Of a stretch of 12,553 nt of DNA, positions 1 to 7,627 are shown piece after piece (within the stretch, counting starts at the first letter, position 1; the number at the start of each line of letters is the position of its first letter). Location of the stretch: assembly GCA_003161535.1 (NCBI GenBank), contig PMOM01000209.1, positions 1-12,553 on the forward strand. Direction: 5' to 3'. The notes under the pieces are model-generated. The model saw nothing but the letters and a program-made list of their open reading frames with translations. It did not search any database and was not told the DNA's origin. Position numbers and translations under genes: made by a program. This DNA comes from Caulobacteraceae bacterium. Lineage in GTDB: Bacteria; Pseudomonadota; Alphaproteobacteria; Caulobacterales; Caulobacteraceae.

Positions 1-1481
1 ACGGCGCCGCTGAGGCCGACGACTTGGCACAGGAGGCTCAGCGCCAGGGCTGGCATCATCACCGCGCTGGCCACGAAGTCGGCGGTGAGATTGGCGAACA
101 CGCCATAGTTGGCCACGCGATTGAAGTGCTGGATGGCGAAAGGCCCGGTGGCGGCGCCGGCGACGAAACTCACCATCAATAGGGCCAGCACCCAGTCGCG
201 CAGGTTCTGCAGCCCCGCCAGCGGCCACGCTAGGCCCACCGGTCGCGCGCCGCGCCGCCAGATCTCGGCCAGCGCCACCAATGAAGCGGTGGCGCAGAAG
301 CTCATCTCAAAGCCCGGCTGGACAACCACCTCGGGCTCGATCAGCAGAATGATCAGGGCGGCCACGGCCAGCGAATGAAGGCTGACCGCTCGACGGTCTA
401 CCAGAATGGCGAAGAAGGCGACACTGGCGGTGATGGCCGCCCGGCGCGCGGGCGGATGAGCGCCCGACAGGATCAGATAACCGGCGACCACCACCAGCGC
501 TGCGGCGGCGGCGAGTTTCTTGCCCGAAACGCGCAGGGCCAGCCACGGCCAAGCGGCGATGGTCCATCGAAACGCGAAGAAGGCGAAGCCGCTCAACGCC
601 GCGGTGTGCAGGCCGGCGATGGCCAGCATGTGAGCCAACCCCGAGGCGCGCAGGTCATCGCGGTGGCTGGCCTCCAGCCAATCCTGGTGGCTGGTGGTGA
701 CCGCCACGGCGAGGCCGGCCGCGCCGCCGTCGTCGGGACCCATAACCGCGGCGATGTCGCCGGCCAGCTTGCGCGCCACCGACCAACGCATGGCGTTGAT
801 CGCCAGTTCGAGCCTTAGGCGCCACGGCGGAGCCGGCAGAGAGACGAGCGTTGGCTGGCGCATGGCCAGGCCGACGCCGCCGATGCCTTCGAACCAGGCG
901 TCGCGGGCGAAATCGTAGGCTCCCGGCGATGCAGGGCCAGGAGGTGGGTCCAGCAGGGTTTCGATCCTGATCGGCGTCCCGGGCGGCGGAGCGCTTTCCG
1001 GTCCCCCGGGCGCCGCCATGACAATGCGGATGCGGCGCGGCGTATCGCCGGGCGCGAGCCGGGCGATCCGCACCGGAGCGATCAGAAGCCGTTCGCCCCG
1101 CTCGCTGGGCGTGGCGATATCCACGACCCAGCCATCGACACTGACCACGCCCAGGCGCGCCGAGGCGATCGGCGCGGCGACCCGATCGCTGTGCAGCTTG
1201 GCGATGAGGAACCCGCCCGCCATCACGGCCGCCAGGCCGGCCGCGGCGATCACCCAGCGCCGGCGGCTGAAACGCCAGGCGAGGAAACCCGCCCCAGCCG
1301 ACACGGCGGCCAGGGCGCAGGCCAACCACAGGGGGGGTTCGGCTTTGAGGCCCAGATAGGCTGCCGCGCCCAGGCCAAAGGCCACCGGCGTCCACAGCAG
1401 AACCCGGCCCTGTTGCTCCGCCAACGCTCCAGCCAGGACGCGGCGTCCGGCCGCTAGGCTAGGAAGGGCGCGCTGCGGCAT
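1..1481 (-). CDS. comEC: ComEC/Rec2 family DNA-uptake channel protein (3' end beyond the window)
   Basis: Inner-membrane channel thought to pass single-stranded DNA into the cytoplasm during natural transformation. The frame is open from the ATG at 1481-1479 to the left edge, giving about 493 residues. By eye the N-terminus has three membrane segments (about 28-45, 51-69, 76-94). A soluble stretch (about 105-215) follows, where the family carries its OB-like DUF4131 domain. The Competence-domain signature is GLAHMLAIAGLH at residues 281-292, and a second conserved block, GFEMSF, starts near residue 390 among further hydrophobic helices. ComEC proteins usually run 650-800 residues, so the C-terminal metallo-beta-lactamase-like part, if present, lies beyond the edge. 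A GGCGGG stretch upstream of the ATG is a possible ribosome site. The gene is divergent from gltX. The family is clear; whether this organism is transformable cannot be told. Confidence 0.9.
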   Translation of the reverse strand, partial: MPQRALPSLAAGRRVLAGALAEQQGRVLLWTPVAFGLGAAAYLGLKAEPPLWLACALAAVSAGAGFLAWRFSRRRWVIAAAGLAAVMAGGFLIAKLHSDRVAAPIASARLGVVSVDGWVVDIATPSERGERLLIAPVRIARLAPGDTPRRIRIVMAAPGGPESAPPPGTPIRIETLLDPPPGPASPGAYDFARDAWFEGIGGVGLAMRQPTLVSLPAPPWRLRLELAINAMRWSVARKLAGDIAAVMGPDDGGAAGLAVAVTTSHQDWLEASHRDDLRASGLAHMLAIAGLHTAALSGFAFFAFRWTIAAWPWLALRVSGKKLAAAAALVVVAGYLILSGAHPPARRAAITASVAFFAILVDRRAVSLHSLAVAALIILLIEPEVVVQPGFEMSFCATASLVALAEIWRRGARPVGLAWPLAGLQNLRDWVLALLMVSFVAGAATGPFAIQHFNRVANYGVFANLTADFVASAVMMPALALSLLCQVVGLSGA

Positions 1482-1560
1482 GATAAGACCCGCCGCCCGC
1501 GCCCAGATAGGCGTCTTCTTCCTGGACGGCGCAGGGCCGGCCGCTTCAGCCGGAACCGCG
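1482..1560. other. Divergent comEC/gltX intergenic region
   Basis: This 79-bp stretch separates the comEC start codon from the preferred gltX start and should hold the 5' control signals of both genes. I see no convincing -35/-10 pair on either strand. If gltX instead began at its upstream ATG (1480-1482), the two start codons would overlap in the palindrome CATG (1479-1482) and no intergenic region would remain. That would force both promoters into the opposite coding sequence. Confidence 0.5.
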
Positions 1561-2973
1561 ATGTTCGCTCCAAACCGACCTGTCGTCACCCGTATCGCCC
1601 CGTCGCCCACCGGTTCCATGCACATAGGCACCGCGCGGACCGCCTTGTTCAACTGGCTTTACGCGCGCCACCGCGGCGGAACCTATCTTCTGCGCATCGA
1701 AGACACCGACCGCGAGCGCTCCACGCAGGGGGCCGTGCAAGTGATCCTGGACGGTCTCGCGTGGCTGGGGCTCGAACCGGACGGACCGCCGGTCTTCCAA
1801 TTCGCCAGAGCCGAGCAGCATCGCGAAGCGGTGCGGGTCCTCTTGAGCAAGGGACGCGCCTATCGCTGCTACATGACCGTTCAAGAAGTCGCCGCGGAAC
1901 GCGAGCGGGCGCGCGCCGAGGGGCGCGTCCTTGCCTCCCCGTGGCGGGATCGTGAGGCGCCTTCGCGCACCAACGCCCCCTTCGTGGTGCGATTTAAGAG
2001 TCCGCTGAGCGGGGAGACGGTGGTGGATGATCTGGTCAAGGGCCCCGTCAGCTTTCGCAACAAGGACCTGGACGATCTTGTGCTTTTGCGCTCGGACGGA
2101 GCACCGACCTATAATCTGGCGGTGGTTGTCGATGACCACGACATGGCCGTCAGCCACGTCATTCGGGGCGACGATCACCTCAACAACGCCGCGCGCCAAA
2201 TCCTGATCTACCAGGCCTTGGAGTATGAATTGCCGGCTTTCGCTCACCTGCCGATGATCCACGGTCCGGACGGGGCCAAACTCTCCAAACGTCACGGCGC
2301 CCAGGCCGTGGGGGAGTTCGCCGAGCTGGGCTACCTGCCGGAGGCCATGCGCAACTACCTGGCGCGGCTGGGTTGGGGTCATGGCGATGATGAACTGTTC
2401 AGCGACGCCCAGGCGATCGCCTGGTTCGACGTCGCCGACGTGGTGCGCGCGCCGGCCAGGCTGGACTGGAACAAGATCGCCCACGTCAACAACCATTACA
2501 TCCGACTGGCCGATGACCGGCGGCTCGCCGCCCTGACGCTTGAGGCCCTGAAGCGAGCGGGCGGTGACTTGCCGCCCGACGCCGAGGCGCGCCTGATGGC
2601 CACCATTCCCCTGGTGAAGGAGGGAGCCAAGACCATCCTGGAGCTGGGCGAGCTATGCCGGTTCAGCCTCAACAGCCGTCCACTGGTCCTCGATGATAAG
2701 GCTCTGGCACTCCTGGATGATGACACCAGGGCGCGACTGTCGCGTCTGGCGCTGGTCCTAGGCGCCCAGAGCGACTGGACCCCACCTGCCCTCTCGGCGG
2801 GTTTGCGAGCCTTCGCCGAGACCGAAGGCGTGGGCTTGGGAAAATTTGGCGCCGCCCTGCGCGCCGTTTTATCGGGCGGGGCGCCTGCCCCCGATCTTGC
2901 CGGAGCGCTTGGCGCGCTCGGCCGCGATGAGAGTCTAGGGCGACTTCAGGACGCTCTTTCGCGGTTGCGGTAA
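1561..2973 (+). CDS. gltX: Glutamyl-tRNA synthetase (class I)
   Basis: Charges tRNA(Glu) with glutamate in the cytoplasm. In most Alphaproteobacteria a GluRS also makes Glu-tRNA(Gln) for the GatCAB amidotransferase; the sequence alone does not decide that here. The protein has 470 residues from this ATG, normal for the family. The class I HIGH motif is HIGT at 21-24, after the typical APSPTG. The KMSKS-equivalent is KLSKR at 240-244, followed by HGA. The C-terminal third (about 325-470) is the helical anticodon-binding part. Only one cysteine of the E. coli zinc site is suggested (YRCY), so a zinc knuckle is probably absent. I chose ATG 1561 because family homology begins there. An in-frame ATG at 1480 adds 27 low-complexity residues but has a better upstream AGGAAGGG (1461-1468). 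gltA follows after 64 bp on the same strand. Confidence 0.93.
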   Translation: MFAPNRPVVTRIAPSPTGSMHIGTARTALFNWLYARHRGGTYLLRIEDTDRERSTQGAVQVILDGLAWLGLEPDGPPVFQFARAEQHREAVRVLLSKGRAYRCYMTVQEVAAERERARAEGRVLASPWRDREAPSRTNAPFVVRFKSPLSGETVVDDLVKGPVSFRNKDLDDLVLLRSDGAPTYNLAVVVDDHDMAVSHVIRGDDHLNNAARQILIYQALEYELPAFAHLPMIHGPDGAKLSKRHGAQAVGEFAELGYLPEAMRNYLARLGWGHGDDELFSDAQAIAWFDVADVVRAPARLDWNKIAHVNNHYIRLADDRRLAALTLEALKRAGGDLPPDAEARLMATIPLVKEGAKTILELGELCRFSLNSRPLVLDDKALALLDDDTRARLSRLALVLGAQSDWTPPALSAGLRAFAETEGVGLGKFGAALRAVLSGGAPAPDLAGALGALGRDESLGRLQDALSRLR

Positions 2974-2984
2974 GCGGCTATAAG
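2958..2984 (+). promoter_or_regulatory. Possible housekeeping promoter for gltA
   Basis: TTCGCGG (2958-2964), a 12-bp spacer and GCTATAAG (2977-2984) resemble the Caulobacter housekeeping consensus TTGACGS-N10-14-GCTANAWC. Five of 7 bases match at -35, and the -10 differs from consensus only at its last base. The site overlaps the end of gltX and would give a leader of roughly 45-50 nt before gltA. This is a by-eye match of modest quality. Confidence 0.3.
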
Positions 2985-3023
2985 GCGCTCTGGAGCGACC
3001 GTTCGGAGGCATCCGTCGGACTT

Positions 3024-3029
3024 AAGGAG
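3024..3029 (+). promoter_or_regulatory. Strong Shine-Dalgarno site of gltA
   Basis: AAGGAG lies 8 nt before the ATG at 3038. It is the clearest ribosome-binding site in the window and fixes the gltA start. The operon genes on the other strand mostly lack one. Confidence 0.8.
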
Positions 3030-3037
3030 ATCCCGGC

Positions 3038-4321
3038 ATGGGCGAGCACGCGAGGCTGACCCTAGGCGACAAGGACTATGAGTTACCGCGGATCAAGGGC
3101 GCCGCCGGTCCCGACGTCCTGGACGTGCGCAAGCTCTACGCCGACGCCGACGTCTTCACCTTCGATCCGGGCTTTACCTCGACCGCCAGCTGCGAGAGCA
3201 AGATCACCTTCGTCGATGGGGACAAGGGCATCCTTTTGCATCGAGGCTATTCCATCGAACAACTCGCTGAAAACTCGAGCTTTCTGGAGGTCTGCTACCT
3301 GCTGCTCAATGGCGAATTGCCTAATGCGGCGGACTTCGTCGATTTCGAGCGCACGATCACCTACCACACCATGCTGCACGCCCAGTTCGACCGCTTTTTC
3401 ACCGGCTTCCGCTCCGACGCCCACCCCATGGCCATCATGACCGGCGCCGTGGGCGCGCTCTCGGCCTTCTATCACGACAGCACCAACGTCGATGATCCCG
3501 AGCAGCGCAAGATCTCCGCTCACCGCCTGATCGCCAAGATGCCCACCATCGCCGCGCGCGCCTACAAATATTCCATCGGCCAGCCCTTCGTCAGTCCGCG
3601 CAACGACGTCACCTACGCGGAAAATTTCCTGCGCATGGCCTTCTCCGTGCCGGCCGAGGATTGGAAGCCCAATCCGGTTCTCACTCGGGCCATGGAGCGC
3701 ATCTTCATTCTCCATGCCGATCACGAGCAGAATGCCTCCACCTCGACCGTGCGGCTGGCGGGTTCCTCCGGGGCCAACCCCTTTGCATGCATCGCCGCCG
3801 GCATCGCCTGCCTTTGGGGGCCCGCCCACGGTGGCGCCAATGAGGAGGCGTTGATGATGCTCAACGAGATTGGATCGGTCGACCGTATTCCTGAATTTAT
3901 TCAAGGCGTTAAGGACAGAAAGTACCGACTGATGGGGTTCGGCCATCGCGTTTACAAAAACTATGATCCGCGCGCCACGGTGATGCAGAAGACCTGCCAT
4001 GATGTTCTCGACGAGGTCGGCGACAGCGATGACCCGATGCTCAAGGTCGCCCTTGAGCTGGAGAAGATCGCCTTGAACGATCCCTATTTTGTCGAGCGCA
4101 AATTGTTTCCCAATGTCGATTTCTATTCGGGCATCACCTTGAAGGCGATGGGATTTCCGATGACCATGTTCACGGTGCTGTTTGCCCTGGCGCGCACGGT
4201 GGGCTGGATCAGCCAATGGAAGGAGATGTTCGAGGACCCCCAGCGCAAGCTCGGCCGTCCCCGCCAGCTCTATACCGGACCCCTGCAGCGCGAATACACG
4301 CCGATCGACGCGCGGGGGTGA
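3038..4321 (+). CDS. gltA: Citrate synthase (Gram-negative hexameric type)
   Basis: Condenses oxaloacetate and acetyl-CoA to citrate, the entry step of the TCA cycle. It has 427 residues, matching the usual length of the NADH-regulated Gram-negative type. The active-site residues are all in place. His229 in the block DHEQNAS binds oxaloacetate. His264 in GPAHGG and Asp361 in NVDFYSG are the catalytic pair. His303 lies in GFGHRVYK, followed by the arginine of YDPRA. The N-terminal beta-rich segment typical of this type is present. The start is fixed by AAGGAG 8 nt upstream. The gene follows gltX on the same strand by 64 bp, with a possible promoter of its own. Its stop codon lies 10 bp from the lpxB stop codon on the opposite strand. 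No truncation or unusual residues noted. Confidence 0.97.
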   Translation: MGEHARLTLGDKDYELPRIKGAAGPDVLDVRKLYADADVFTFDPGFTSTASCESKITFVDGDKGILLHRGYSIEQLAENSSFLEVCYLLLNGELPNAADFVDFERTITYHTMLHAQFDRFFTGFRSDAHPMAIMTGAVGALSAFYHDSTNVDDPEQRKISAHRLIAKMPTIAARAYKYSIGQPFVSPRNDVTYAENFLRMAFSVPAEDWKPNPVLTRAMERIFILHADHEQNASTSTVRLAGSSGANPFACIAAGIACLWGPAHGGANEEALMMLNEIGSVDRIPEFIQGVKDRKYRLMGFGHRVYKNYDPRATVMQKTCHDVLDEVGDSDDPMLKVALELEKIALNDPYFVERKLFPNVDFYSGITLKAMGFPMTMFTVLFALARTVGWISQWKEMFEDPQRKLGRPRQLYTGPLQREYTPIDARG

Positions 4322-4331
4322 GCCAAAGACC

Positions 4332-5516
4332 CTAGACGGTCGTCTGTTCAGCCACCGTTCGGCGCCGCAGGATCTCCAGCACGGCCTCGGCCGCCGCCCC
4401 GACCGGATCGGCGACATCTCCACGCATCACCGCGAGGGCGGCGCTCTGCGCCGCGATCTGATGGGCCCGCCGGGCCGGATCATCGAGAAGGTTCGCCAAT
4501 TCACGCGCGAGGTTTGGGCCGGTGCAGGCGTCCTGCACGAACTCGGGGGCCACCATGGCGCCGGCGGCGACGTTGATCAGAGTGATATAGGGAGTGCGGA
4601 TGAGTCTCTTGGCCACCATGTGGGTCAACGCGCCGAGGCGATAGGCGACGATCATCGGACAGCCCGCCACCGCCAATTGGGTGGTCACCGTTCCGCTGCA
4701 CGCCAGGGCCACGCTCGCGGCGCGCATGGCGTCCAGCCTGACGGTTTCGCCTTCCACCACATAGACCTTGTGGGGCCACGCGGCGACGCGTGTGCGGACC
4801 ACCTGGGCCACTGTCTCGGCCGCCGCGACCACCACGGCCAGTTCGGGCCGGGTCGCCTTGAGCAGACTCACCGCATCCTCGAAGGGTCCCAGGAGCCGGT
4901 CGATTTCGCTCCCCCGGCTGCCGGGCAGGACGAGCAGGATGGGATCGGAAGCGCTCAGGCCCAAAGCTGTGCGAAGGCGCGCCGGATCGGCGGCCGAGCT
5001 ATCGCCCACGGCGGCCGGGTTGCCGACAAAGGTGACCGGCAGGCCCTCCTTTTCAAAGAAGCCCGCGTCGAAGGCGTGGATGGTCAGCAGATGATCCACT
5101 GTACGAGCCAGAGTTCGCGCCCTCCCCGGCCTCGTCGCCCAGACCTGGGGAGCGACATACTTGATTAGCGGCAGGTCCGGCTTGATTCGCCTTAGTCGCC
5201 GCGCCACCCGCAGGTTGAAGCCCCACGCGTCGATGAGCACCGCGACGTCCGGCTCTTCGCGCCGGGCGAGACGAGCAGTCTGGGCCACGCGACGCAGAAC
5301 CAGCGGATAGGCCGCGGCGGCGTTGAACACGCCCACAATGGCTAGCGACGCGGGATCGAAAGGGCTGGCGATGCCTTCCGCCGCCATTCTTCGCCCGCCG
5401 ACACCGATGAACCGAACCTCTCCGAACAACCGCTCGCGCAGGGCGGCCATGAGGCTTGCGCCGAGGGCGTCTCCCGATGCCTCGGTGGCGACCAGCATCA
5501 CGCAGGGACGTTTCAC
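4332..5516 (-). CDS. lpxB: Lipid-A-disaccharide synthase
   Basis: GT19-family membrane-associated glycosyltransferase. It joins UDP-diacylglucosamine to lipid X (2,3-diacylglucosamine 1-phosphate), making the disaccharide core of lipid A. It has 394 residues against about 382 in E. coli. Family motifs are TEASGD near the N-terminus, YVAPQVWATRPGRA, LPGSR and ASxxLACSGT-type nucleotide-binding residues (ALACSGTVTTQLA). The catalytic Asp of the IDxxxFN motif is Asp96 (E. coli Asp98). Two family-typical positions differ: the second Asp of IDAPDFN is replaced (IDAWGFN), and the His of VGH is Asn166 (VGNP). The start codon is GTG at 5516-5514, sharing GTGA with the lpxI stop, which suggests translational coupling. 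It is the last gene of the visible minus-strand operon and directly uses the product of lpxI. Confidence 0.95.
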   Translation of the reverse strand: MKRPCVMLVATEASGDALGASLMAALRERLFGEVRFIGVGGRRMAAEGIASPFDPASLAIVGVFNAAAAYPLVLRRVAQTARLARREEPDVAVLIDAWGFNLRVARRLRRIKPDLPLIKYVAPQVWATRPGRARTLARTVDHLLTIHAFDAGFFEKEGLPVTFVGNPAAVGDSSAADPARLRTALGLSASDPILLVLPGSRGSEIDRLLGPFEDAVSLLKATRPELAVVVAAAETVAQVVRTRVAAWPHKVYVVEGETVRLDAMRAASVALACSGTVTTQLAVAGCPMIVAYRLGALTHMVAKRLIRTPYITLINVAAGAMVAPEFVQDACTGPNLARELANLLDDPARRAHQIAAQSAALAVMRGDVADPVGAAAEAVLEILRRRTVAEQTTV

Positions 5517-6352
5517 CGCTTCCCCGCCGTGGCGCCGAAGATGAACAGGCCAAGAGCGTCGGCCAGCGCCACGGTCGCCTCGCGATTGACGATCAGGGCA
5601 TGGCCATCTTCGCCGGCCACCCCCGCCAAGCCGGCGTTGGCGGCCGACTGGATCGTTTCCGGTCCGATGGTCGGAAGGTCGATTCGCAACTCCTGCCCGG
5701 GCTTGCAGGCCTTGGCCAGGGCGCCCCGAGGGCTCCCCGGGTCGCCGCGAATGGTCGATGGCAACGACGCCACCCGCCGCAACATGGCGTCGGTGCCTTC
5801 CTGGGCCTCCACGGCGAGTATCAACCCGTCACAGCACACCACCGCTTGGCCGACGTCGAGGCGGCCTATAGCGCGCGCGACTTCCAGGGCGCGAAGAACA
5901 TCGGCAAGGTTTTCGGCGCTTGGCGCATGCCGCCCCTGGGGTCCTCGCGACAGAACCAATTCGCCCATCACCTGCTGCGGGCCTTCGATGACGAAACCCT
6001 CCTTTTCGAACTCGCCGATCAGGAAGCTTAGAAGCGCATCGTCGCCACGTCGCGCGGCCATGAGCGCGCCCGGCAGGGCCGCGAGTCCTCGCCGGTCGGG
6101 TTTGAGGTGGCGCATGTCCGGGCGATCGATCTTGCCGGCGAAGCAGACCGCCTGGCAACCGGCGCGCCGAAGGGCCCTAAAGCCCTTACCGAGCTCGGCC
6201 AAGCCGACGTCCTCCCCCTCGAACTCATCAAGCTCGGACGGCGCGAAGCCCTTAAGGCGAATGACGAAGAGTGGTCGGCCCACCGCCAAGCAGTGGCGCG
6301 CGAGAGTGGGGCCGAGCCCACCGCCTCCCGCGATCAGCCCGATCTTGTGCAT
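5513..6352 (-). CDS. lpxI: UDP-2,3-diacylglucosamine diphosphatase LpxI
   Basis: Hydrolyses UDP-2,3-diacylglucosamine to lipid X and UMP, the step done by LpxH in E. coli. LpxI (formerly DUF1009) is an unrelated enzyme first characterised in Caulobacter crescentus. The protein has 279 residues, normal for the family. It begins with the glycine-rich IGLIAGGGGLG (residues 4-14), expected for the N-terminal domain. The C-terminal domain contains EAQEGTDAML and RIDLPTIG. The Asp of RIDLPTIG falls at residue 225, the same number as the catalytically essential Asp225 of the Caulobacter enzyme. The ATG is 7 bp after the lpxA stop, and the TGA overlaps the lpxB GTG by 4 nt. Its place between lpxA and lpxB fits the pathway. 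No lpxH is visible here. Confidence 0.95.
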   Translation of the reverse strand: MHKIGLIAGGGGLGPTLARHCLAVGRPLFVIRLKGFAPSELDEFEGEDVGLAELGKGFRALRRAGCQAVCFAGKIDRPDMRHLKPDRRGLAALPGALMAARRGDDALLSFLIGEFEKEGFVIEGPQQVMGELVLSRGPQGRHAPSAENLADVLRALEVARAIGRLDVGQAVVCCDGLILAVEAQEGTDAMLRRVASLPSTIRGDPGSPRGALAKACKPGQELRIDLPTIGPETIQSAANAGLAGVAGEDGHALIVNREATVALADALGLFIFGATAGKR

Positions 6353-6359
6353 GGCGAGA

Positions 6360-7154
6360 TCAAATCTCTCGCTGCGGCGTGGTCAGGGGCCTGCTGGAGT
6401 CGGCGCGAATGAACTCGACGATCTCCATGACTTCTGGCGAACGAGCATAGACCTCGGCGGTGTCTTCCAGACGCTCCTGGAACGTCCCTTCCTCGGCGAA
6501 CAGCATCCGGTAGGCGGCGCGCAGAGTATTGATGGCCTCCCTGGAAAATCCCCGCCGTTTCAATCCGACGAGGTTCAAGCCTTCGAGGTGGGCGTGGTTG
6601 CCCCACACATTGCCAAATGGAATGACGTCGTGATTGACGCCGGCCATGCCGCCGACAAAGGCATGGCGTCCAATGCGGATGTACTGGTGCGCCGCCGACA
6701 GGCCGCCCATGATGACGTGGTCTTCAACCACCACATGGCCTCCCAAAGTCGCGCTGTTCGCCATCATAACATGGTCGCCGACGATGCAGTCGTGACCAAT
6801 ATGGACGCCGACCATGAAAAACCCGTCCGAGCCGACGGTGGTGATGGTTCGACCCGAGGCCGTGCCGCAATGCATGGTGACATGTTCGCGGATGACATTT
6901 CGCGCTCCGATGCTCAGGCGCGTCGGCTCGCTCTTATGGCCGGTGTGCTGCGGGGGTCCGCCAAGGTTGGCGAAGGGGTGAATGATGCAGTCCTCGCCGA
7001 CTTCAGTGTGACCTTCGACGACGACGTGCGACGCGATCCTGACACCCGCATGGAGATGCGCGTCGGGGCCGATGACGCAATAGGGGCCGATGGCCACGTC
7101 CGGCGCGATCCTGGCCTTGGCGTCAACGATCGCCGAAGCGTGGATCGAGGTCAT
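6360..7154 (-). CDS. lpxA: UDP-N-acetylglucosamine acyltransferase LpxA
   Basis: First step of lipid A synthesis: moves a (R)-3-hydroxyacyl chain from ACP to the 3-position of UDP-GlcNAc (or to the 3-amino analogue in species with GnnA/GnnB, which cannot be decided here). The 264 residues match E. coli (262). A left-handed beta-helix of hexapeptide repeats fills about residues 1-190 and a helical C-terminal domain the rest. The catalytic His is His121 in HIGHDC (E. coli His125). [11 protein letters not shown] is the strongly conserved block after the helix. VGG in FVGGMAG keeps the glycine that in E. coli LpxA (Gly173) permits a long acyl chain. The ATG overlaps the fabZ TGA (ATGA, 7151-7154). 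lpxI follows after 7 bp, with only a weak ribosome site. Confidence 0.96.
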   Translation of the reverse strand: MTSIHASAIVDAKARIAPDVAIGPYCVIGPDAHLHAGVRIASHVVVEGHTEVGEDCIIHPFANLGGPPQHTGHKSEPTRLSIGARNVIREHVTMHCGTASGRTITTVGSDGFFMVGVHIGHDCIVGDHVMMANSATLGGHVVVEDHVIMGGLSAAHQYIRIGRHAFVGGMAGVNHDVIPFGNVWGNHAHLEGLNLVGLKRRGFSREAINTLRAAYRMLFAEEGTFQERLEDTAEVYARSPEVMEIVEFIRADSSRPLTTPQREI

Positions 7155-7627
7155 TTGCGGGTGTCGACCAGCATAGCGGCGAATTGCGCCTCGGCGGCGA
7201 GCTTATCGCCGACCATGGCGCGTCCGCGAAACTTCACCGCCGCGCCGCGCTCGCGCTGCACCTCGACCTCAAGCCTGAGCACATCGCCTGGCCGCACCGG
7301 AGCGCGGAAGCGGCAGTTGTCCACCGACATGAACAAAATGATCTTTCCCTCGGGCTCAACGTCCCAAGATTTCGACATGAGCAGACCGCCAGTCTGGGCC
7401 ATGGCCTCGATGATCAGCACGCCGGGCATGACCGGCTCGGTCGGAAAGTGGCCGACGAAAAAGGGTTCGTTGATGGTCACGCATTTGATGCCGACGATGG
7501 AGCGGCTGGGTCGATAATCCACCGCCCGATCAATCATCAGAAACGGCGGTCGATGCGGAATGCGCCGCATGATTTCTTGAACGTCGACCTCGTCGCCGGC
7601 AGTCTCAATCGGCTCCTTGCGTGTCAT
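7151..7627 (-). CDS. fabZ: 3-hydroxyacyl-[ACP] dehydratase FabZ
   Basis: Dehydrates (R)-3-hydroxyacyl-ACP to trans-2-enoyl-ACP in fatty-acid elongation. The same hydroxyacyl-ACP is the donor for LpxA and LpxD, so this gene sits where membrane phospholipid and lipid A synthesis compete. The protein has 158 residues with the hot-dog fold signature: [10 protein letters not shown] near residue 24, then FFVGHFP with catalytic His60, and [12 protein letters not shown] with catalytic Glu74. It starts at ATG 7627, overlapping the lpxD stop by 4 nt (ATGA), and ends overlapping the lpxA start by 4 nt. It is therefore locked between lpxD and lpxA, the same order as in E. coli. Nothing unusual in the sequence. 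Confidence 0.97.
   Translation of the reverse strand: MTRKEPIETAGDEVDVQEIMRRIPHRPPFLMIDRAVDYRPSRSIVGIKCVTINEPFFVGHFPTEPVMPGVLIIEAMAQTGGLLMSKSWDVEPEGKIILFMSVDNCRFRAPVRPGDVLRLEVEVQRERGAAVKFRGRAMVGDKLAAEAQFAAMLVDTRK

Noticed and set aside
655..1395. 246-codon minus-strand open frame within comEC
   Set aside because: It is in a different frame from the ComEC reading, which is open from 1481 to the window edge and carries the family motifs. This frame is Arg/Gly-rich noise.
1553..1566. GAAC-N6-GTTC inverted repeat at the gltX start, considered as a LexA box
   Set aside because: Alphaproteobacterial LexA sites are direct repeats GTTC-N7-GTTC, and the spacing does not fit Gram-positive boxes either. 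Likely chance.
1546..2496. 316-codon open frame opposite gltX
   Set aside because: Antisense mirror of the synthetase catalytic domain; no signal of its own.
4328..4346. Short inverted repeat (AGAC-GGTC-GTCT) near the gltA/lpxB junction as a bidirectional terminator
   Set aside because: Only a 4-bp stem with no T-run on either side; too weak to call.
3083..4423. 446-codon open frame on the minus strand opposite gltA
   Set aside because: It lies antisense to an intact citrate synthase, runs into the lpxB coding region in another frame, and has the Gly/Val/His/Asp-heavy composition expected of a mirror frame in GC-rich DNA. No recognisable domain.
5529..7517. 662-codon open frame on the plus strand across lpxI, lpxA and fabZ
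   Set aside because: It is antisense to three well-identified genes. It is low-complexity and rich in Arg, Ser, Pro and Ala, has no domain, and is explained by scarcity of stop codons at high GC.
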